From Bacillota bacterium (GTDB lineage Bacteria > Bacillota_A > Clostridia > Lachnospirales > Lachnospiraceae), in contig JAEZSL010000376.1 of NCBI GenBank assembly GCA_023443925.1, forward strand, positions 1-38,755: 38,755 bases of DNA. Direction: 5' to 3'. Positions 26,124 through 34,367 of this stretch are shown here, piece after piece (positions within the stretch are counted from its first letter, which is position 1; every line of letters starts with the position of its first letter). The notes under the pieces are model-generated. The model saw nothing but the letters and a program-made list of their open reading frames with translations, did not search any database and was not told the DNA's origin. The translations under genes were made by a program, and so were the position numbers.

Positions 26124-26161
26124 AAAAAAAAGGCTATCCTGACCCCTTTGTCAGGATAACC
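26124..26161 (-). terminator. Terminator after hsp20
   Basis: Minus-strand GGTTATCCTGAC pairs with GTCAGGATAGCC (one G-U pair) across a 6-nt loop, followed by a run of seven T. It is 20 nt past the hsp20 stop. Confidence 0.9.
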
Positions 26162-26180
26162 TTACTAATTAGGTTTTTAC

Positions 26181-26594
26181 TTATTGAATCTCAATACGTT
26201 TCGCTTCCGTTACCTCAATATTTTCTTTCGGAAGCTTTAATTCCAGTATACCATTATTGTAAGCGGCGGTAATATTGTTTTTTGATATTCCGCTAATATT
26301 AAAGTTTCTGGAATAGGAATTAAAATGACGTTCCTGTCTGATAAAATTATCTTTCTCTTCTTTGATTTCTTCATTATGACTGGCTGAAATCCGAAGGGTA
26401 TCATTATCCATATCTATGTTAATCTCTTCTTTCTTAAAACCCGGCAGTTCTGCCTGTAACAGATAATGATCTCCTTTATCGATTACATCGGTGCTGAAAT
26501 TATCAAAGGAATTCATCAGATCACCAAAAAAATCCTTGTACCTCTTACCAAATAATAAAGGTTGTGTCTGTTCAAATAACATTGGTCTTAACAT
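26181..26594 (-). CDS. Hsp20/alpha-crystallin small heat shock protein
   Basis: ATP-independent chaperone of 137 residues that holds unfolding proteins. The start at 26594 (MLRPMLFEQTQPLLFGKRY) is chosen because GGAGTGAT precedes it; a GTG nine nt upstream lies inside that site. The alpha-crystallin domain spans about 38-135: DKGDHYLLQAELPGFKKEEINIDMDND, then the ending AAYNNGILELKLPKE (the A-x-x-x-n-GvL motif), with the short C-terminal IEVTEAKRIEI tail. It is monocistronic with its own promoter and terminator. There is no CIRCE element upstream. Confidence 0.94.
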   Translation of the reverse strand: MLRPMLFEQTQPLLFGKRYKDFFGDLMNSFDNFSTDVIDKGDHYLLQAELPGFKKEEINIDMDNDTLRISASHNEEIKEEKDNFIRQERHFNSYSRNFNISGISKNNITAAYNNGILELKLPKENIEVTEAKRIEIQ

Positions 26595-26676
26595 AAAAAT
26601 CACTCCATTCTTTAAGATAAATTAATAGAACCATTTTTGTAAAGGACCTAATATGTTTACATCCTTTGTAATATAT

Positions 26677-26705
26677 GTTATACATCTTATAGAACATTTA
26701 TACAA
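26677..26705 (-). promoter_or_regulatory. Promoter of hsp20
   Basis: Minus-strand TTGTAT (26705-26700) and TATAAC (26682-26677) spaced by 17 nt, about 83 nt before the hsp20 start. Confidence 0.5.
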
Positions 26706-26747
26706 TAAATTAGTTATTAAATAATTCTAAAATTTTTATAAAAATAA

Positions 26748-26792
26748 ACAGTCTGCAGCTTTGTATCCTTTGGATTCAAAGTTACAGACTGT
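26748..26792 (-). terminator. Terminator after the MltG-like gene
   Basis: Minus-strand ACAGTCTG-AACTTTG pairs with CAAAG-CAGACTGT and is followed by TTATTTTTA. It is 31 nt past the stop. Confidence 0.85.
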
Positions 26793-26822
26793 AATGTTAA
26801 GAAAGTACTTAGCGTTTCACCG

Positions 26823-28109
26823 TCATTTTCCGGAAATCGCTTTTATTTCTTCATAAGTAACGGTAAAATAATAGTTTTTCTGTGCATCGCTGTAGAAATA
26901 TAAATAATCCGTATCGGCTGGATTTAAAGCAGCCTTTATTGCCGCTTTACCAGGACTGCAGATAGGTCCGGCTGGTAATGCACTGCACTGATAAGTGTCG
27001 TAATTCATGTTAAACCTTTCCGTATCGCCGGTAATGTTTGGTCTGATGTAACGCTGCAGATAAAAATCAGTGGCATCCAGCTGCAGCTTCATTTTTATAT
27101 TAAGCCTGTTGTGTATAACCGATGAAACCTTTGACATTGTATCCGCATCCGAAGCCTCTTTTTCTATTAAGGATGCAATGGTTAAGATTTCATCCACCGT
27201 GTATCCGAGACTTTCTGCTTTTGCTCTTTCCTCTTCCGTTATTTTGGATTCGGTTACCTTTAATATACGGTTTATTACATCCGTCCCCTTACTTAACCGG
27301 TAAAACTCATAGGTATCAGGAAATAAATATCCTTCCAGTTTAAAGCATCTGTTTTCGTTTAAAGGAATGGTTTTGGAAAACTCCGTTGTAGGCTCCCCAT
27401 CCATTGCACTATACAGAAAATCCGTTGAAGCACATACTCCTTTTTTCACAAGGAGGTCAAAGACCTGAGGTATGGAATATCCTTCCGGAATAGTAACCCG
27501 TATGGTACTTGACAGGTTCGCTACGTTCGTTGCTTTTGGTATGGAGCTTACGGTTCCATAAGGATTATATGCAATCAAGCCGCCGTAGGTATAGGTATCA
27601 TAACCTGCCGACTGCATTTCACTCACTTTAAAAGACTTAACCCCTGAGGTTTCTTTCATTACCCATTTTAAAGCTGACATATGTACCATTACCGCTGAAC
27701 TTACTGCCGATATATAAGTCTTTGATGGCAGTGTTTTTTTTACCCCTTTTGCTTTCGTATTGGCATAATAATAAACGGTATTCGTGTCTTTTGTAAAAAC
27801 AGCTTTTTTACCATTAATTTTATTTGAAGCGGTATAGTTTTTAGTTTTTGCATCATAACTGAAAGCCAGATCCGGCATCAGGCTGATTAATTTCTGTAAT
27901 GGTACCATAATACTGCCGCTGTCCGTAATCTCAATACCAGCGGTATTCTCCGAACTGTTAATATCATAAAAAGAATATTTACCATTCTGGTCTGCAGTCA
28001 CTATGCTGATTTTCTTAACCGCAGCATGAACCTTATCTGGTTTTCCTATTATCGGTGCTGCCAGAATCATTACCATTAATATTGCGATTAACTGCTTTAA
28101 TCTCTTCAT
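26823..28109 (-). CDS. MltG-like endolytic transglycosylase with N-terminal stalk-type domain
   Basis: A 428-residue secreted or surface protein. Residues 1-30 are a cleavable-looking signal (IAILMVMILAAPII then VHAA) instead of the usual uncleaved MltG anchor. Residues about 50-165 (SGSIMVPLQKLISLMPDLAF, YDAKTKNYTASNKINGKKA) resemble the copper-amine-oxidase-N stalk repeats common in clostridial surface proteins. Residues about 200-425 are the YceG/MltG domain: IPEGYSIPQVFDLLVKKGV, KLEGYLFPDTYEF, the catalytic Glu in ASLIEKEASD (near 316), HNRLN..LQLDATDFY and the ending CSALPAGPICSPGKAAIKA. It would cleave nascent peptidoglycan glycan strands. The domain order is clear; the physiological role in this context is inferred. 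Confidence 0.88.
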   Translation of the reverse strand: MKRLKQLIAILMVMILAAPIIGKPDKVHAAVKKISIVTADQNGKYSFYDINSSENTAGIEITDSGSIMVPLQKLISLMPDLAFSYDAKTKNYTASNKINGKKAVFTKDTNTVYYYANTKAKGVKKTLPSKTYISAVSSAVMVHMSALKWVMKETSGVKSFKVSEMQSAGYDTYTYGGLIAYNPYGTVSSIPKATNVANLSSTIRVTIPEGYSIPQVFDLLVKKGVCASTDFLYSAMDGEPTTEFSKTIPLNENRCFKLEGYLFPDTYEFYRLSKGTDVINRILKVTESKITEEERAKAESLGYTVDEILTIASLIEKEASDADTMSKVSSVIHNRLNIKMKLQLDATDFYLQRYIRPNITGDTERFNMNYDTYQCSALPAGPICSPGKAAIKAALNPADTDYLYFYSDAQKNYYFTVTYEEIKAISGK

Positions 28110-28229
28110 TTTTCCTTTATCCCTTTCTTAAACATCTCTTTAAAATATAATTACATGCTTTCCATTTTACTCCATCCGAAACAATTAGTCCCTTAAGATT
28201 TTATTAAGATTTGCAGAATTATCCTTTTC

Positions 28230-28258
28230 TTGTCTCAATCTGTTTGTTTTGGTATAAT
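28230..28258 (+). promoter_or_regulatory. Promoter of the Fpg-like gene
   Basis: TTGTCT (28230-28235) and TATAAT (28253-28258) with 17-nt spacing, about 42 nt before the start codon. Confidence 0.8.
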
Positions 28259-28299
28259 AACTGTAAAATAAAGGTATTTTCAAAAGGAGAAGAAAAAAT

Positions 28300-29127
28300 A
28301 TGCTTGAAATATCGGAAAGTTATGTTATTTCACGGCAGCTCAATGAAACAATTGCCGGAAAGATAATAATGAACGTCACTGCCAATGCAACCCCTCATAG
28401 TTTTGCCTGGTATTTTGGAGATCCTGGCAATTACCACGCTCTGCTTGCGGGTAAAAGAATTGATACAGCACAGCCGGTAGGAGGAAATGTTGAGATATGT
28501 GCCGGCAACATGAAGATTCTTCTGGGAGATGGTGTAAATATTCGCTATTTTAAGCAGGGAGATAAACTTCCGGCGAAACACCAGCTGCACATCGAATTTG
28601 ACGATGCTTCCGCCTTAGTTTGCAGTGTCCAGATGTATGGAGGGCTTTGGGTTTTTGCAGATGGCCAGAATGATAATCCATATTATCTTATAGCACTAAA
28701 AAAACCCTCACCGCTTAGTACAGATTTTACAAAACAGTACTTTACAGAGCTTTTTGAAGCCGAATCAGCTAAGAAGCTTAGCTCCAAAGCCTTTTTGGCA
28801 ACCGAACAAAGAATTCCCGGTTTAGGTAACGGTGTTCTGCAAGATATCCTATATAATGCCAAAATCCATCCTAAACGGAAAATAGCAGACTTCAGCAGGA
28901 AAGAAACCGATGAACTATATGATGTCCTTGTTTCTACCTTAAAGACTATGACGGAAAAAGGTGGGCGTGATACGGAAAAAGACTTGTACGGGAATAAAGG
29001 CTCTTATCAGACCGTGCTAAGCAGAAATACCGTGGGTAAACCCTGCCCAGCCTGTGGTTCCATTATTAGGAAAGAAGCATATCTTGGCGGCAGTATCTAT
29101 TTTTGTGACAAATGCCAGACTCAATAA
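28300..29127 (+). CDS. Fpg/Nei-family DNA glycosylase-like protein
   Basis: Probable base-excision repair enzyme of 275 residues. The helix-two-turn-helix reads QRIPGLGNGVLQDILYNAKIHP (about 169-190) and the C-terminal zinc finger is CPACGSIIRKEAY with FCDKC near the end, both standard. However, the N-terminus is MLEISESYVISRQL, not MPELPE: the catalytic Pro that forms the Schiff base is replaced by Leu while the following Glu is kept. I recall a group of Firmicute relatives starting MIE.PE, so this may be a distinct subfamily with altered or no lyase activity. The start has an AAAGGAG box and a good promoter. It is followed by an S8 peptidase gene 92 nt later. Confidence 0.85.
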   Translation: MLEISESYVISRQLNETIAGKIIMNVTANATPHSFAWYFGDPGNYHALLAGKRIDTAQPVGGNVEICAGNMKILLGDGVNIRYFKQGDKLPAKHQLHIEFDDASALVCSVQMYGGLWVFADGQNDNPYYLIALKKPSPLSTDFTKQYFTELFEAESAKKLSSKAFLATEQRIPGLGNGVLQDILYNAKIHPKRKIADFSRKETDELYDVLVSTLKTMTEKGGRDTEKDLYGNKGSYQTVLSRNTVGKPCPACGSIIRKEAYLGGSIYFCDKCQTQ

Positions 29128-29219
29128 AAAGTACAGACTTAACATAAAAATTATTTGCATAAAGACAAGGAGAGAATTCATAAGATTAATAATGATATAA
29201 AGAAGGAATTTGGGCTGCC

Positions 29220-30383
29220 ATGAATAAAAAGCAAAATATACAAATTATTGTCAGCTGCAGCGACTATGAAAATAACTTCAATGAAGTAGCAGCTATGGGC
29301 AAGGTCAAATACAGACTTCCTATGATAGACTCCTATGTCATTGAGGTTGAACAGGATAGACTGGATCAGCTGCAAGAGGAAAACGCACTATGGAGTTATG
29401 AGGTAGATACCCATATTACTGCCCAAATGAACCGCGCAGCGGAAGTCATTGAGTTAAAATGGGCACATGACAGACAGATATACGGTGACAATATAGGCGT
29501 TGCCGTCGTAGACACCGGAATCTGCATGCATAAAGATTTTACTGAAAGCGGTAATCGTATCCTTGGATTTTATGATCTCATACACGGCAGAACGGAACCC
29601 TATGATGATAACGGCCATGGAAGCCATGTGTCCGGTATAATAGGTGGTAACGGATTTTTATCCAATTACAAATATGTAGGTCTGGCACCAAAATGTAATC
29701 TTATTGGTATTAAAGTACTGGATCAAAAAGGTGACGGTAATATATCCGATGTTCTGGCAGGGCTTCAGTGGATTATCGATAACAAAGAAAAATATAACAT
29801 CAGGGTTGTTAATATTTCTGTGGGTACTACAACAAAAGAAAATGTAGATGAAAATTCCTTATTGGTAAAGGGCGTCAATGCAGTATGGGATGCAGGAATT
29901 GTTGTGGTGGTAGCCGCCGGTAACAATGGTCCTGGTCCCATGTCCATCTCAACTCCCGGAATCAGCAGAAAAGTAATCACTGTTGGTTCTTCCGATGACC
30001 GGATAACCGTTGAATTGTTTGGGAATAAGACAATGGATTATTCCGGCAGGGGACCAACAGCCTCCTGCATTAAGAAACCGGATATTGTGGCTCCCGGTTC
30101 TAATATTATTTCCTGCGGTACCATGAAAAATTACCAGCGGTACCGCTATAATTTACTCAATAATCCCCGAAATGATTATTCCAGTCTAATGTATACCGTC
30201 AAGAGCGGAACCTCTATGGCAACGCCCATTGTGTCGGGTGCCATTGCGCTACTGCTTTCCAAATATCCTAAGATGACAACCAAAGAAGTAAAGCTGAAAT
30301 TAAGGGAAAGTGCCGTAGATTTAGGCTATCCCTGGTCAAAACAGGGATGGGGTCTGTTAAATATCCCCCGTCTGTTACAGTAA
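29220..30383 (+). CDS. S8 family (subtilisin-like) serine peptidase
   Basis: A 387-residue peptidase without a signal peptide. A propeptide-like N-terminal domain (about 1-75, with RLPMIDSYVIEVEQDRLDQL) precedes the catalytic core. Catalytic Asp in VAVVDTGICMHKDF (near 98), His in DNGHGSHVSGIIGG (near 132) and Ser in SGTSMATPIVSGAIALL (near 332) are all present, with the oxyanion Asn in VVAAGNNGPGP. It resembles AprX-type and other cytoplasmic or spore-associated clostridial subtilases. The weak AAGGAA site lies 11 nt from the ATG. It is probably cotranscribed with the Fpg-like gene and ends in a strong terminator. The substrate is unknown. Confidence 0.92.
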   Translation: MNKKQNIQIIVSCSDYENNFNEVAAMGKVKYRLPMIDSYVIEVEQDRLDQLQEENALWSYEVDTHITAQMNRAAEVIELKWAHDRQIYGDNIGVAVVDTGICMHKDFTESGNRILGFYDLIHGRTEPYDDNGHGSHVSGIIGGNGFLSNYKYVGLAPKCNLIGIKVLDQKGDGNISDVLAGLQWIIDNKEKYNIRVVNISVGTTTKENVDENSLLVKGVNAVWDAGIVVVVAAGNNGPGPMSISTPGISRKVITVGSSDDRITVELFGNKTMDYSGRGPTASCIKKPDIVAPGSNIISCGTMKNYQRYRYNLLNNPRNDYSSLMYTVKSGTSMATPIVSGAIALLLSKYPKMTTKEVKLKLRESAVDLGYPWSKQGWGLLNIPRLLQ

Positions 30384-30407
30384 TACGAAGTTTAAAAGGT
30401 ATAGATA

Positions 30408-30462
30408 AGAGGATACCCTCGAAACAATGCTTCTGACATTATTTCGAGAGTATCCTCTTTTT
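30408..30462 (+). terminator. Terminator after the S8 peptidase gene
   Basis: AAGAGGATAC-CTCGAAA pairs with TTTCGAG-GTATCCTCTT (one mismatch), followed by TTT. It is 24 nt past the stop. Confidence 0.9.
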
Positions 30463-30480
30463 AGTTGTCTGGTTAACAAA

Positions 30481-30539
30481 AATGCTATGCCCGTATCCGG
30501 TTTTTCTAAGGTTAACACCTTTCCGGTACAAGACAGCAT
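30481..30539 (-). terminator. Imperfect terminator after rubrerythrin
   Basis: On the minus strand ATGCT pairs with AGCAT and an inner CCGG pairs with CCGG, with mismatches between; the hairpin is followed by TTTTTG. It lies about 18 nt past the rubrerythrin stop. Confidence 0.5.
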
Positions 30540-30557
30540 GTAAGCTTACAAATCATA

Positions 30558-31112
30558 TTAAAATTTCTTATACATCTCTTTCTTGGTACCACATACCGGA
30601 CAGTGATCCGGAGCACCATCCAGCACCGTATGACCGCAGATTGGACAGATATAAACGGACTCTAATTCCATATCTTTACCTTCTTTTGCGGCATTCTGGG
30701 CCTGGCTGAATAAATCTGCATGGATTTTTTCTGCTTCCAGTGCATAGTGGAATGATCTCTGTGCACCTTTTTCCTCCTGGAATTCAGCAGCATTCAGATA
30801 TACGGGATACATTTGATCTACTTCATGAAGCTCACCGTTAATCGCTCCCTGTAAATTGTCAACGGTCTTACTGCCCCCGAAAACTGCACCGGCTACTACT
30901 GTTGCATCTGCCGTGTCCCCGCCGATTTCTTTAAAATGGTTATTGGCGTGAACTCTTTCAGCAAAGGAAATAGCCTCAAAGAGTTTCGCTATATTAGGAA
31001 AACCTTCCTTTTCTGCTGCCGCACCCCAGGTAAGATATCTCATATGAGCCATACTTTCTCCGCCATAAGCTGAATGCAAAAAATCACTGGTCATTGCGTT
31101 TTTAACTGCCAT
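30558..31112 (-). CDS. rbr: Rubrerythrin
   Basis: Peroxide-reducing di-iron protein used by anaerobes against oxygen stress, at 184 residues. The N-terminal four-helix bundle carries the metal-ligand glutamates in AYGGESMAHMRYLTW, SFAERVHANNHF, GAINGELHEVDQMYP and the ALEAEKIHADLF helix. The C-terminal rubredoxin domain is VYICPICGHTV with HCPVCGTKKEMYKKF, giving the two CxxC pairs. The ATG has a TGGAGG box. It lies 79 nt after korB with no terminator between, so it may be cotranscribed with korAB. No PerR box was found directly before it. Confidence 0.96.
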   Translation of the reverse strand: MAVKNAMTSDFLHSAYGGESMAHMRYLTWGAAAEKEGFPNIAKLFEAISFAERVHANNHFKEIGGDTADATVVAGAVFGGSKTVDNLQGAINGELHEVDQMYPVYLNAAEFQEEKGAQRSFHYALEAEKIHADLFSQAQNAAKEGKDMELESVYICPICGHTVLDGAPDHCPVCGTKKEMYKKF

Positions 31113-31191
31113 AATATACCTCCATTTAAAATGATAAAATATTTAAATTTTTGATAATTCCCATTTTATAGTATTCGTTCATATTTTCCGT

Positions 31192-32037
31192 TTATACAAA
31201 TTCCCCGGCTAATTTCTCCAGTGTGTTTTGTTCAAGCCTGGTGTCTACAAGGGGTACCCCTGCTCTTAAAACCTGGTTTCTTCCATGGAAATCCGTTTTA
31301 TCTTCCCGGTATATTATACCAATGGGAATTTTATCGCCAAATTCCAGGGCTTTTACAAATGCCGCTCCTTTATCCGCCGGATTATAATCGTCCTCTAAAT
31401 GATAGACTCTGCTCTTGTAATAACCAAAGGTATTGACTTTATTAAAACTGATACAGGGCTGTAAAATATCAACGATAGCATAGCCCTTATAACTGATTGC
31501 TTCCTTCATCACAGACACCAGATGCGCTGTATCCCCGCTGAAAGCCCTGGCTACAAAACCGGCTCCGGCTGATATCGCCATTAATATGGGATTAAAAGGT
31601 GTATTACTGTTTCCATTTATCTGGACATCCGTAATATGCCCTTCTCCTGAAGTCGGGGATGCCTGGCCTTTTGTAAGTCCATATATCTGGTTATCATGTA
31701 CAAAATGGGTAATATCAACATTCCGCCGGATATTATGCAGAAAATGATTTCCGCCTTCTCCATAAGAATCACCGTCTCCGGTATCTACAATAACCGTCAG
31801 GTTTTCATTTGCTATTTTAGCGGCAGCTGCTGCCGGTAAAGATCTGCCGTGCAGACCACAGAAACGGTTCGCACTGATATACTGAGGTGTTTTAGCCGCC
31901 TGGCCGATACCACCAACCATAAGTACATCCTCCGGTGTTTTCCCCAGTTCCTCCAATGCCGTTTTTAAACACTTTAAAATATTAAAATTACCGCAGCCCG
32001 GACACCAGGCTGTTTCATAAGTGCTGAATGTATCCAT
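31192..32037 (-). CDS. korB: 2-oxoacid:ferredoxin oxidoreductase, beta subunit
   Basis: TPP- and Fe-S-binding subunit of a two-subunit 2-oxoacid oxidoreductase (2-oxoglutarate or branched-chain type), which makes acyl-CoA and reduced ferredoxin. The start at 32037 (MDTFSTYETAWCPGCGN) is chosen because it lies 1 nt after the alpha-subunit stop with a GGGGG box upstream; the longer reading to 32103 lies inside the alpha gene. Cluster cysteines are in WCPGCGN, the NRFCGLHG segment and QPCISFN. The TPP motif is GDGDSYGEGGNHFLHNIRRN, then DNQIYGLTKGQASPTS. It is 281 residues, usual length. The substrate cannot be settled from sequence alone; the kor symbol is by family convention. Confidence 0.9.
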   Translation of the reverse strand: MDTFSTYETAWCPGCGNFNILKCLKTALEELGKTPEDVLMVGGIGQAAKTPQYISANRFCGLHGRSLPAAAAAKIANENLTVIVDTGDGDSYGEGGNHFLHNIRRNVDITHFVHDNQIYGLTKGQASPTSGEGHITDVQINGNSNTPFNPILMAISAGAGFVARAFSGDTAHLVSVMKEAISYKGYAIVDILQPCISFNKVNTFGYYKSRVYHLEDDYNPADKGAAFVKALEFGDKIPIGIIYREDKTDFHGRNQVLRAGVPLVDTRLEQNTLEKLAGEFV

Positions 32038-32038
32038 A

Positions 32039-33709
32039 TTAATACAGGCCCCCTTTCCATATTCTCTGCGCAATTTCTTCGCCGGAAATCTGCCTGCCGT
32101 CATATTTTAATATACTGGAAGTGCATGTGATCCCGGTTGTTTCCCGTATCAGGCCGCCTAACTGTCCCGTTGCATTCTGTTCCACGTTAATTATGTATTT
32201 TGCAGAAGCAGTTAGTTCTTTTAACTTTTTAACCGGCAGAGGATAAACATCTCCAAATACCAAGGCTCCATATTTTCCTGGTTCCTTCTCATTCAATCGT
32301 TCTACCGCTTCAGCCAGAGGGCCGTAGGTCGATCCCCAGCCTAACAATAAAACGGTGCATTCTAAAGCTCCGAGGAAATCCGGTTCGATTAATTCCTCCT
32401 CCAGCTTTATTAATTTTTTCATTCGTTTATCCATCATATCCGTACGGACTTTGGCGGATTCCGTAATGAAACCATATTCATCATGTTCGTCACTGTCGGC
32501 GGAAACCAGATGTTTCGATTTACCGGGTATTAATCTGGGTGAAATACCATCCTCTGTTAAACGGTATCTTAAGTACTCGCCCTGGATTTCCTCCGGAGCA
32601 GAAGGTTCTGCTACTTCTATATTCGTAAAATCATAAGGTTCCACCGTTGCAGTCGTATCTCCCAGATACTGGTCACTTAAAAGTATAACCGGCAGCTGAT
32701 ACTTTTCTGCCATATGAAAAGCCCTTATGGTCTGGTAAAAAGCATCCTTATGATTCCTTAATGCAATCACCATTCTTGGAAATTCACCTTGTGCAGCGGA
32801 AATGACAAATCTTAAGTCACTCTGCTCCGTCCTGGTAGGAAGACCGGTTGCAGGGCCGGGACGCTGAACATCCACAGCAACCAAAGGTATCTCCGCAATT
32901 CCTGAAAATCCCAGAGCTTCTACCTTCAGACAAAAGCCTCCGCCTGAAGTTCCGGTCATCGCCCGGGCTCCGGCATAGGAAGCTCCTAAGGCCATGTTAA
33001 TAGCGGCAATTTCATCTTCGGCCTGTTCTACTACAATACCGGTTTCATTGCTTTTCGCTGCAAGGTACTCCATTACTGCTGTGGAAGGAGACATGGGATA
33101 GGCGGAATAAAACCGCAGGCCCGCAGCAATGGCTCCCATTGCCAGTGCTTTACTTCCTGATATCAGCATCCAGTCCTTAAATTGACCTTCCATATGTTCA
33201 AATCTTTTATCTACACTGTCATAACCTGACTTTATCGCTTTTAGATTAACCTCCAGATAGGTATCTTTAACGGAGGTTTTCATGACCTCCTGTGCATATT
33301 CCAGGGATTCTCCGAATAATTTAAGCACGGCTCCCACGGCAATACTGCCGGAAACCCTGACATTACCCAAATCCTTAGCCATCTTATCCATATCCAGTTT
33401 TATTATCTTTTCTCCCTGAGCTGATAAACTGCTGTCACATAAAATAAAACCTCTTTCCTTCAGCTTATCTTTATGTAATTCAATTGTTTCATCATTTAAG
33501 GCAATGATTCCGTCTAATTCATCATTATGTGAAGTGATTACTTCCGTTCCGAATCGAAGCATTGAGAAATTATGACCTCCTCGGACACGGGACATAAAAT
33601 CTCGAATAGTAAATACAAAATATCCGGATTTTTTTAATGTCTTTTCTAAAATGGCTACCGTTGTGTCAATACCCTGTCCGGCAGCTCCTCCAACTAATAT
33701 ATTGTACAT
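32039..33709 (-). CDS. korA: 2-oxoacid:ferredoxin oxidoreductase, fused gamma-alpha subunit
   Basis: Partner of the beta subunit. The 556-residue protein is a gamma-alpha fusion: residues 1-185 form the gamma/CoA-side domain (ILVGGAAGQGIDTTVAILEK, SRVRGGHNFSMLRFG), and about 195-556 form the TPP-pyrimidine alpha domain (AAGLRFYSAYPMSPSTAVMEY, GTSGGGFCLKVEALGF and VDVQRPGPATGLPTRTEQSD). No ferredoxin-like delta subunit is encoded nearby. The start ATG has AGGAGGAAA upstream and a TTGTAT/TATAAT promoter. The substrate range is the same open question as for the beta subunit. Confidence 0.92.
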   Translation of the reverse strand: MYNILVGGAAGQGIDTTVAILEKTLKKSGYFVFTIRDFMSRVRGGHNFSMLRFGTEVITSHNDELDGIIALNDETIELHKDKLKERGFILCDSSLSAQGEKIIKLDMDKMAKDLGNVRVSGSIAVGAVLKLFGESLEYAQEVMKTSVKDTYLEVNLKAIKSGYDSVDKRFEHMEGQFKDWMLISGSKALAMGAIAAGLRFYSAYPMSPSTAVMEYLAAKSNETGIVVEQAEDEIAAINMALGASYAGARAMTGTSGGGFCLKVEALGFSGIAEIPLVAVDVQRPGPATGLPTRTEQSDLRFVISAAQGEFPRMVIALRNHKDAFYQTIRAFHMAEKYQLPVILLSDQYLGDTTATVEPYDFTNIEVAEPSAPEEIQGEYLRYRLTEDGISPRLIPGKSKHLVSADSDEHDEYGFITESAKVRTDMMDKRMKKLIKLEEELIEPDFLGALECTVLLLGWGSTYGPLAEAVERLNEKEPGKYGALVFGDVYPLPVKKLKELTASAKYIINVEQNATGQLGGLIRETTGITCTSSILKYDGRQISGEEIAQRIWKGGLY

Positions 33710-33740
33710 CGCTTTCCTCCTTTTCTAAAAACTTACAATA

Positions 33741-33769
33741 ATTATACTTTAACCATCAAAAATATACAA
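33741..33769 (-). promoter_or_regulatory. Promoter of korA-korB
   Basis: Minus-strand TTGTAT (33769-33764) and TATAAT (33746-33741) with 17-nt spacing, 32 nt before the korA start. Confidence 0.75.
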
Positions 33770-34067
33770 CATTAAAACCTATTATTTCTGCTATTTTTCA
33801 TTATTCGTTTTTATTATTATAATTAATAAGAAATTAACTATTTTTTTCAATAATTATTTGTACATTAATAACTATATTATCCTACGTCCAATTGTATGCA
33901 GGCTTTTTCCATTTATAATACAGGCTAACCATGTCCTTTTATTTCCTCCTTTGTTTTATATTGTCGTTAATTGCGATAAATACAGTATGTTTTTTTATAG
34001 AATTATAGGAAATGAGGCAAGCATAATTTCATATGATACATTGTAATAACAAATAGGAGGCTCTTAC
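33770..34067. other. AT-rich divergent intergenic region
   Basis: No gene or RNA structure is recognised here. Apart from the korA promoter at its left, it should hold the promoter of the small Gly/Cys gene. CATATGATA at 34030-34038 matches the -10 shape CATAnnnTA of the late sporulation factor sigma-K, but no matching -35 AC at the right distance is present, so this is only a hint. Confidence 0.4.
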
Positions 34068-34286
34068 ATGAGTGATTTAGCAGCAACAAATTGCGGTATA
34101 GGTTGTAACAACGGAGGATTCGGTGGCTCTTGGATCATTATAATCCTGTTACTGTGCTGTTGTAACGGTAATAACGGTTTGTTTGGAGGCGGCTTTGGCA
34201 ATAATGGATGCGGAAATGATGGATGCGGTTCCATCATCTGGATCATCTTAATCCTTTGCTTATGCGGCGGTAACAATTTCTGTTAA
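34068..34286 (+). CDS. Small Gly/Cys-rich hydrophobic protein
   Basis: A 72-residue protein with ten cysteines and many Gly/Asn. Two short hydrophobic stretches, SWIIIILLLCCC and SIIWIILILCLC, are separated by Gly/Asn-rich GLFGGGFGNNGCGNDGCG. It resembles tiny clostridial proteins annotated as 'chorion class high-cysteine' or YjcZ-like sporulation proteins; the resemblance is in composition and layout, not a proven homology. AGGAGG lies 8 nt before the ATG. It is convergent with the small gene at 34368-34592 and shares its terminator. A spore-coat or membrane-associated role is inferred from the composition and a sigma-K-like -10. Confidence 0.7.
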   Translation: MSDLAATNCGIGCNNGGFGGSWIIIILLLCCCNGNNGLFGGGFGNNGCGNDGCGSIIWIILILCLCGGNNFC

Positions 34287-34321
34287 TTATCATTACAAAG
34301 TCTTCGGTTCATATGAATCAG

Positions 34322-34352
34322 AAAAAAAAGCTGCTGTTAGCAGCTTTTTTTT
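34322..34352. terminator. Shared bidirectional terminator
   Basis: AAAAAAAAGCTGCT-GTT-AGCAGCTTTTTTTT: perfect stem with T-runs on both strands, 36 nt after the plus-strand gene and 16 nt after the minus-strand gene. Confidence 0.92.
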
Positions 34353-34367
34353 CTGTTATAATCACCT

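Noticed and set aside
34030..34038. Sigma-K promoter before the small Gly/Cys gene as a firm call
   Set aside because: The -10 shape matches but the required -35 AC at 16-17 nt is missing, so it is only mentioned as a hint.
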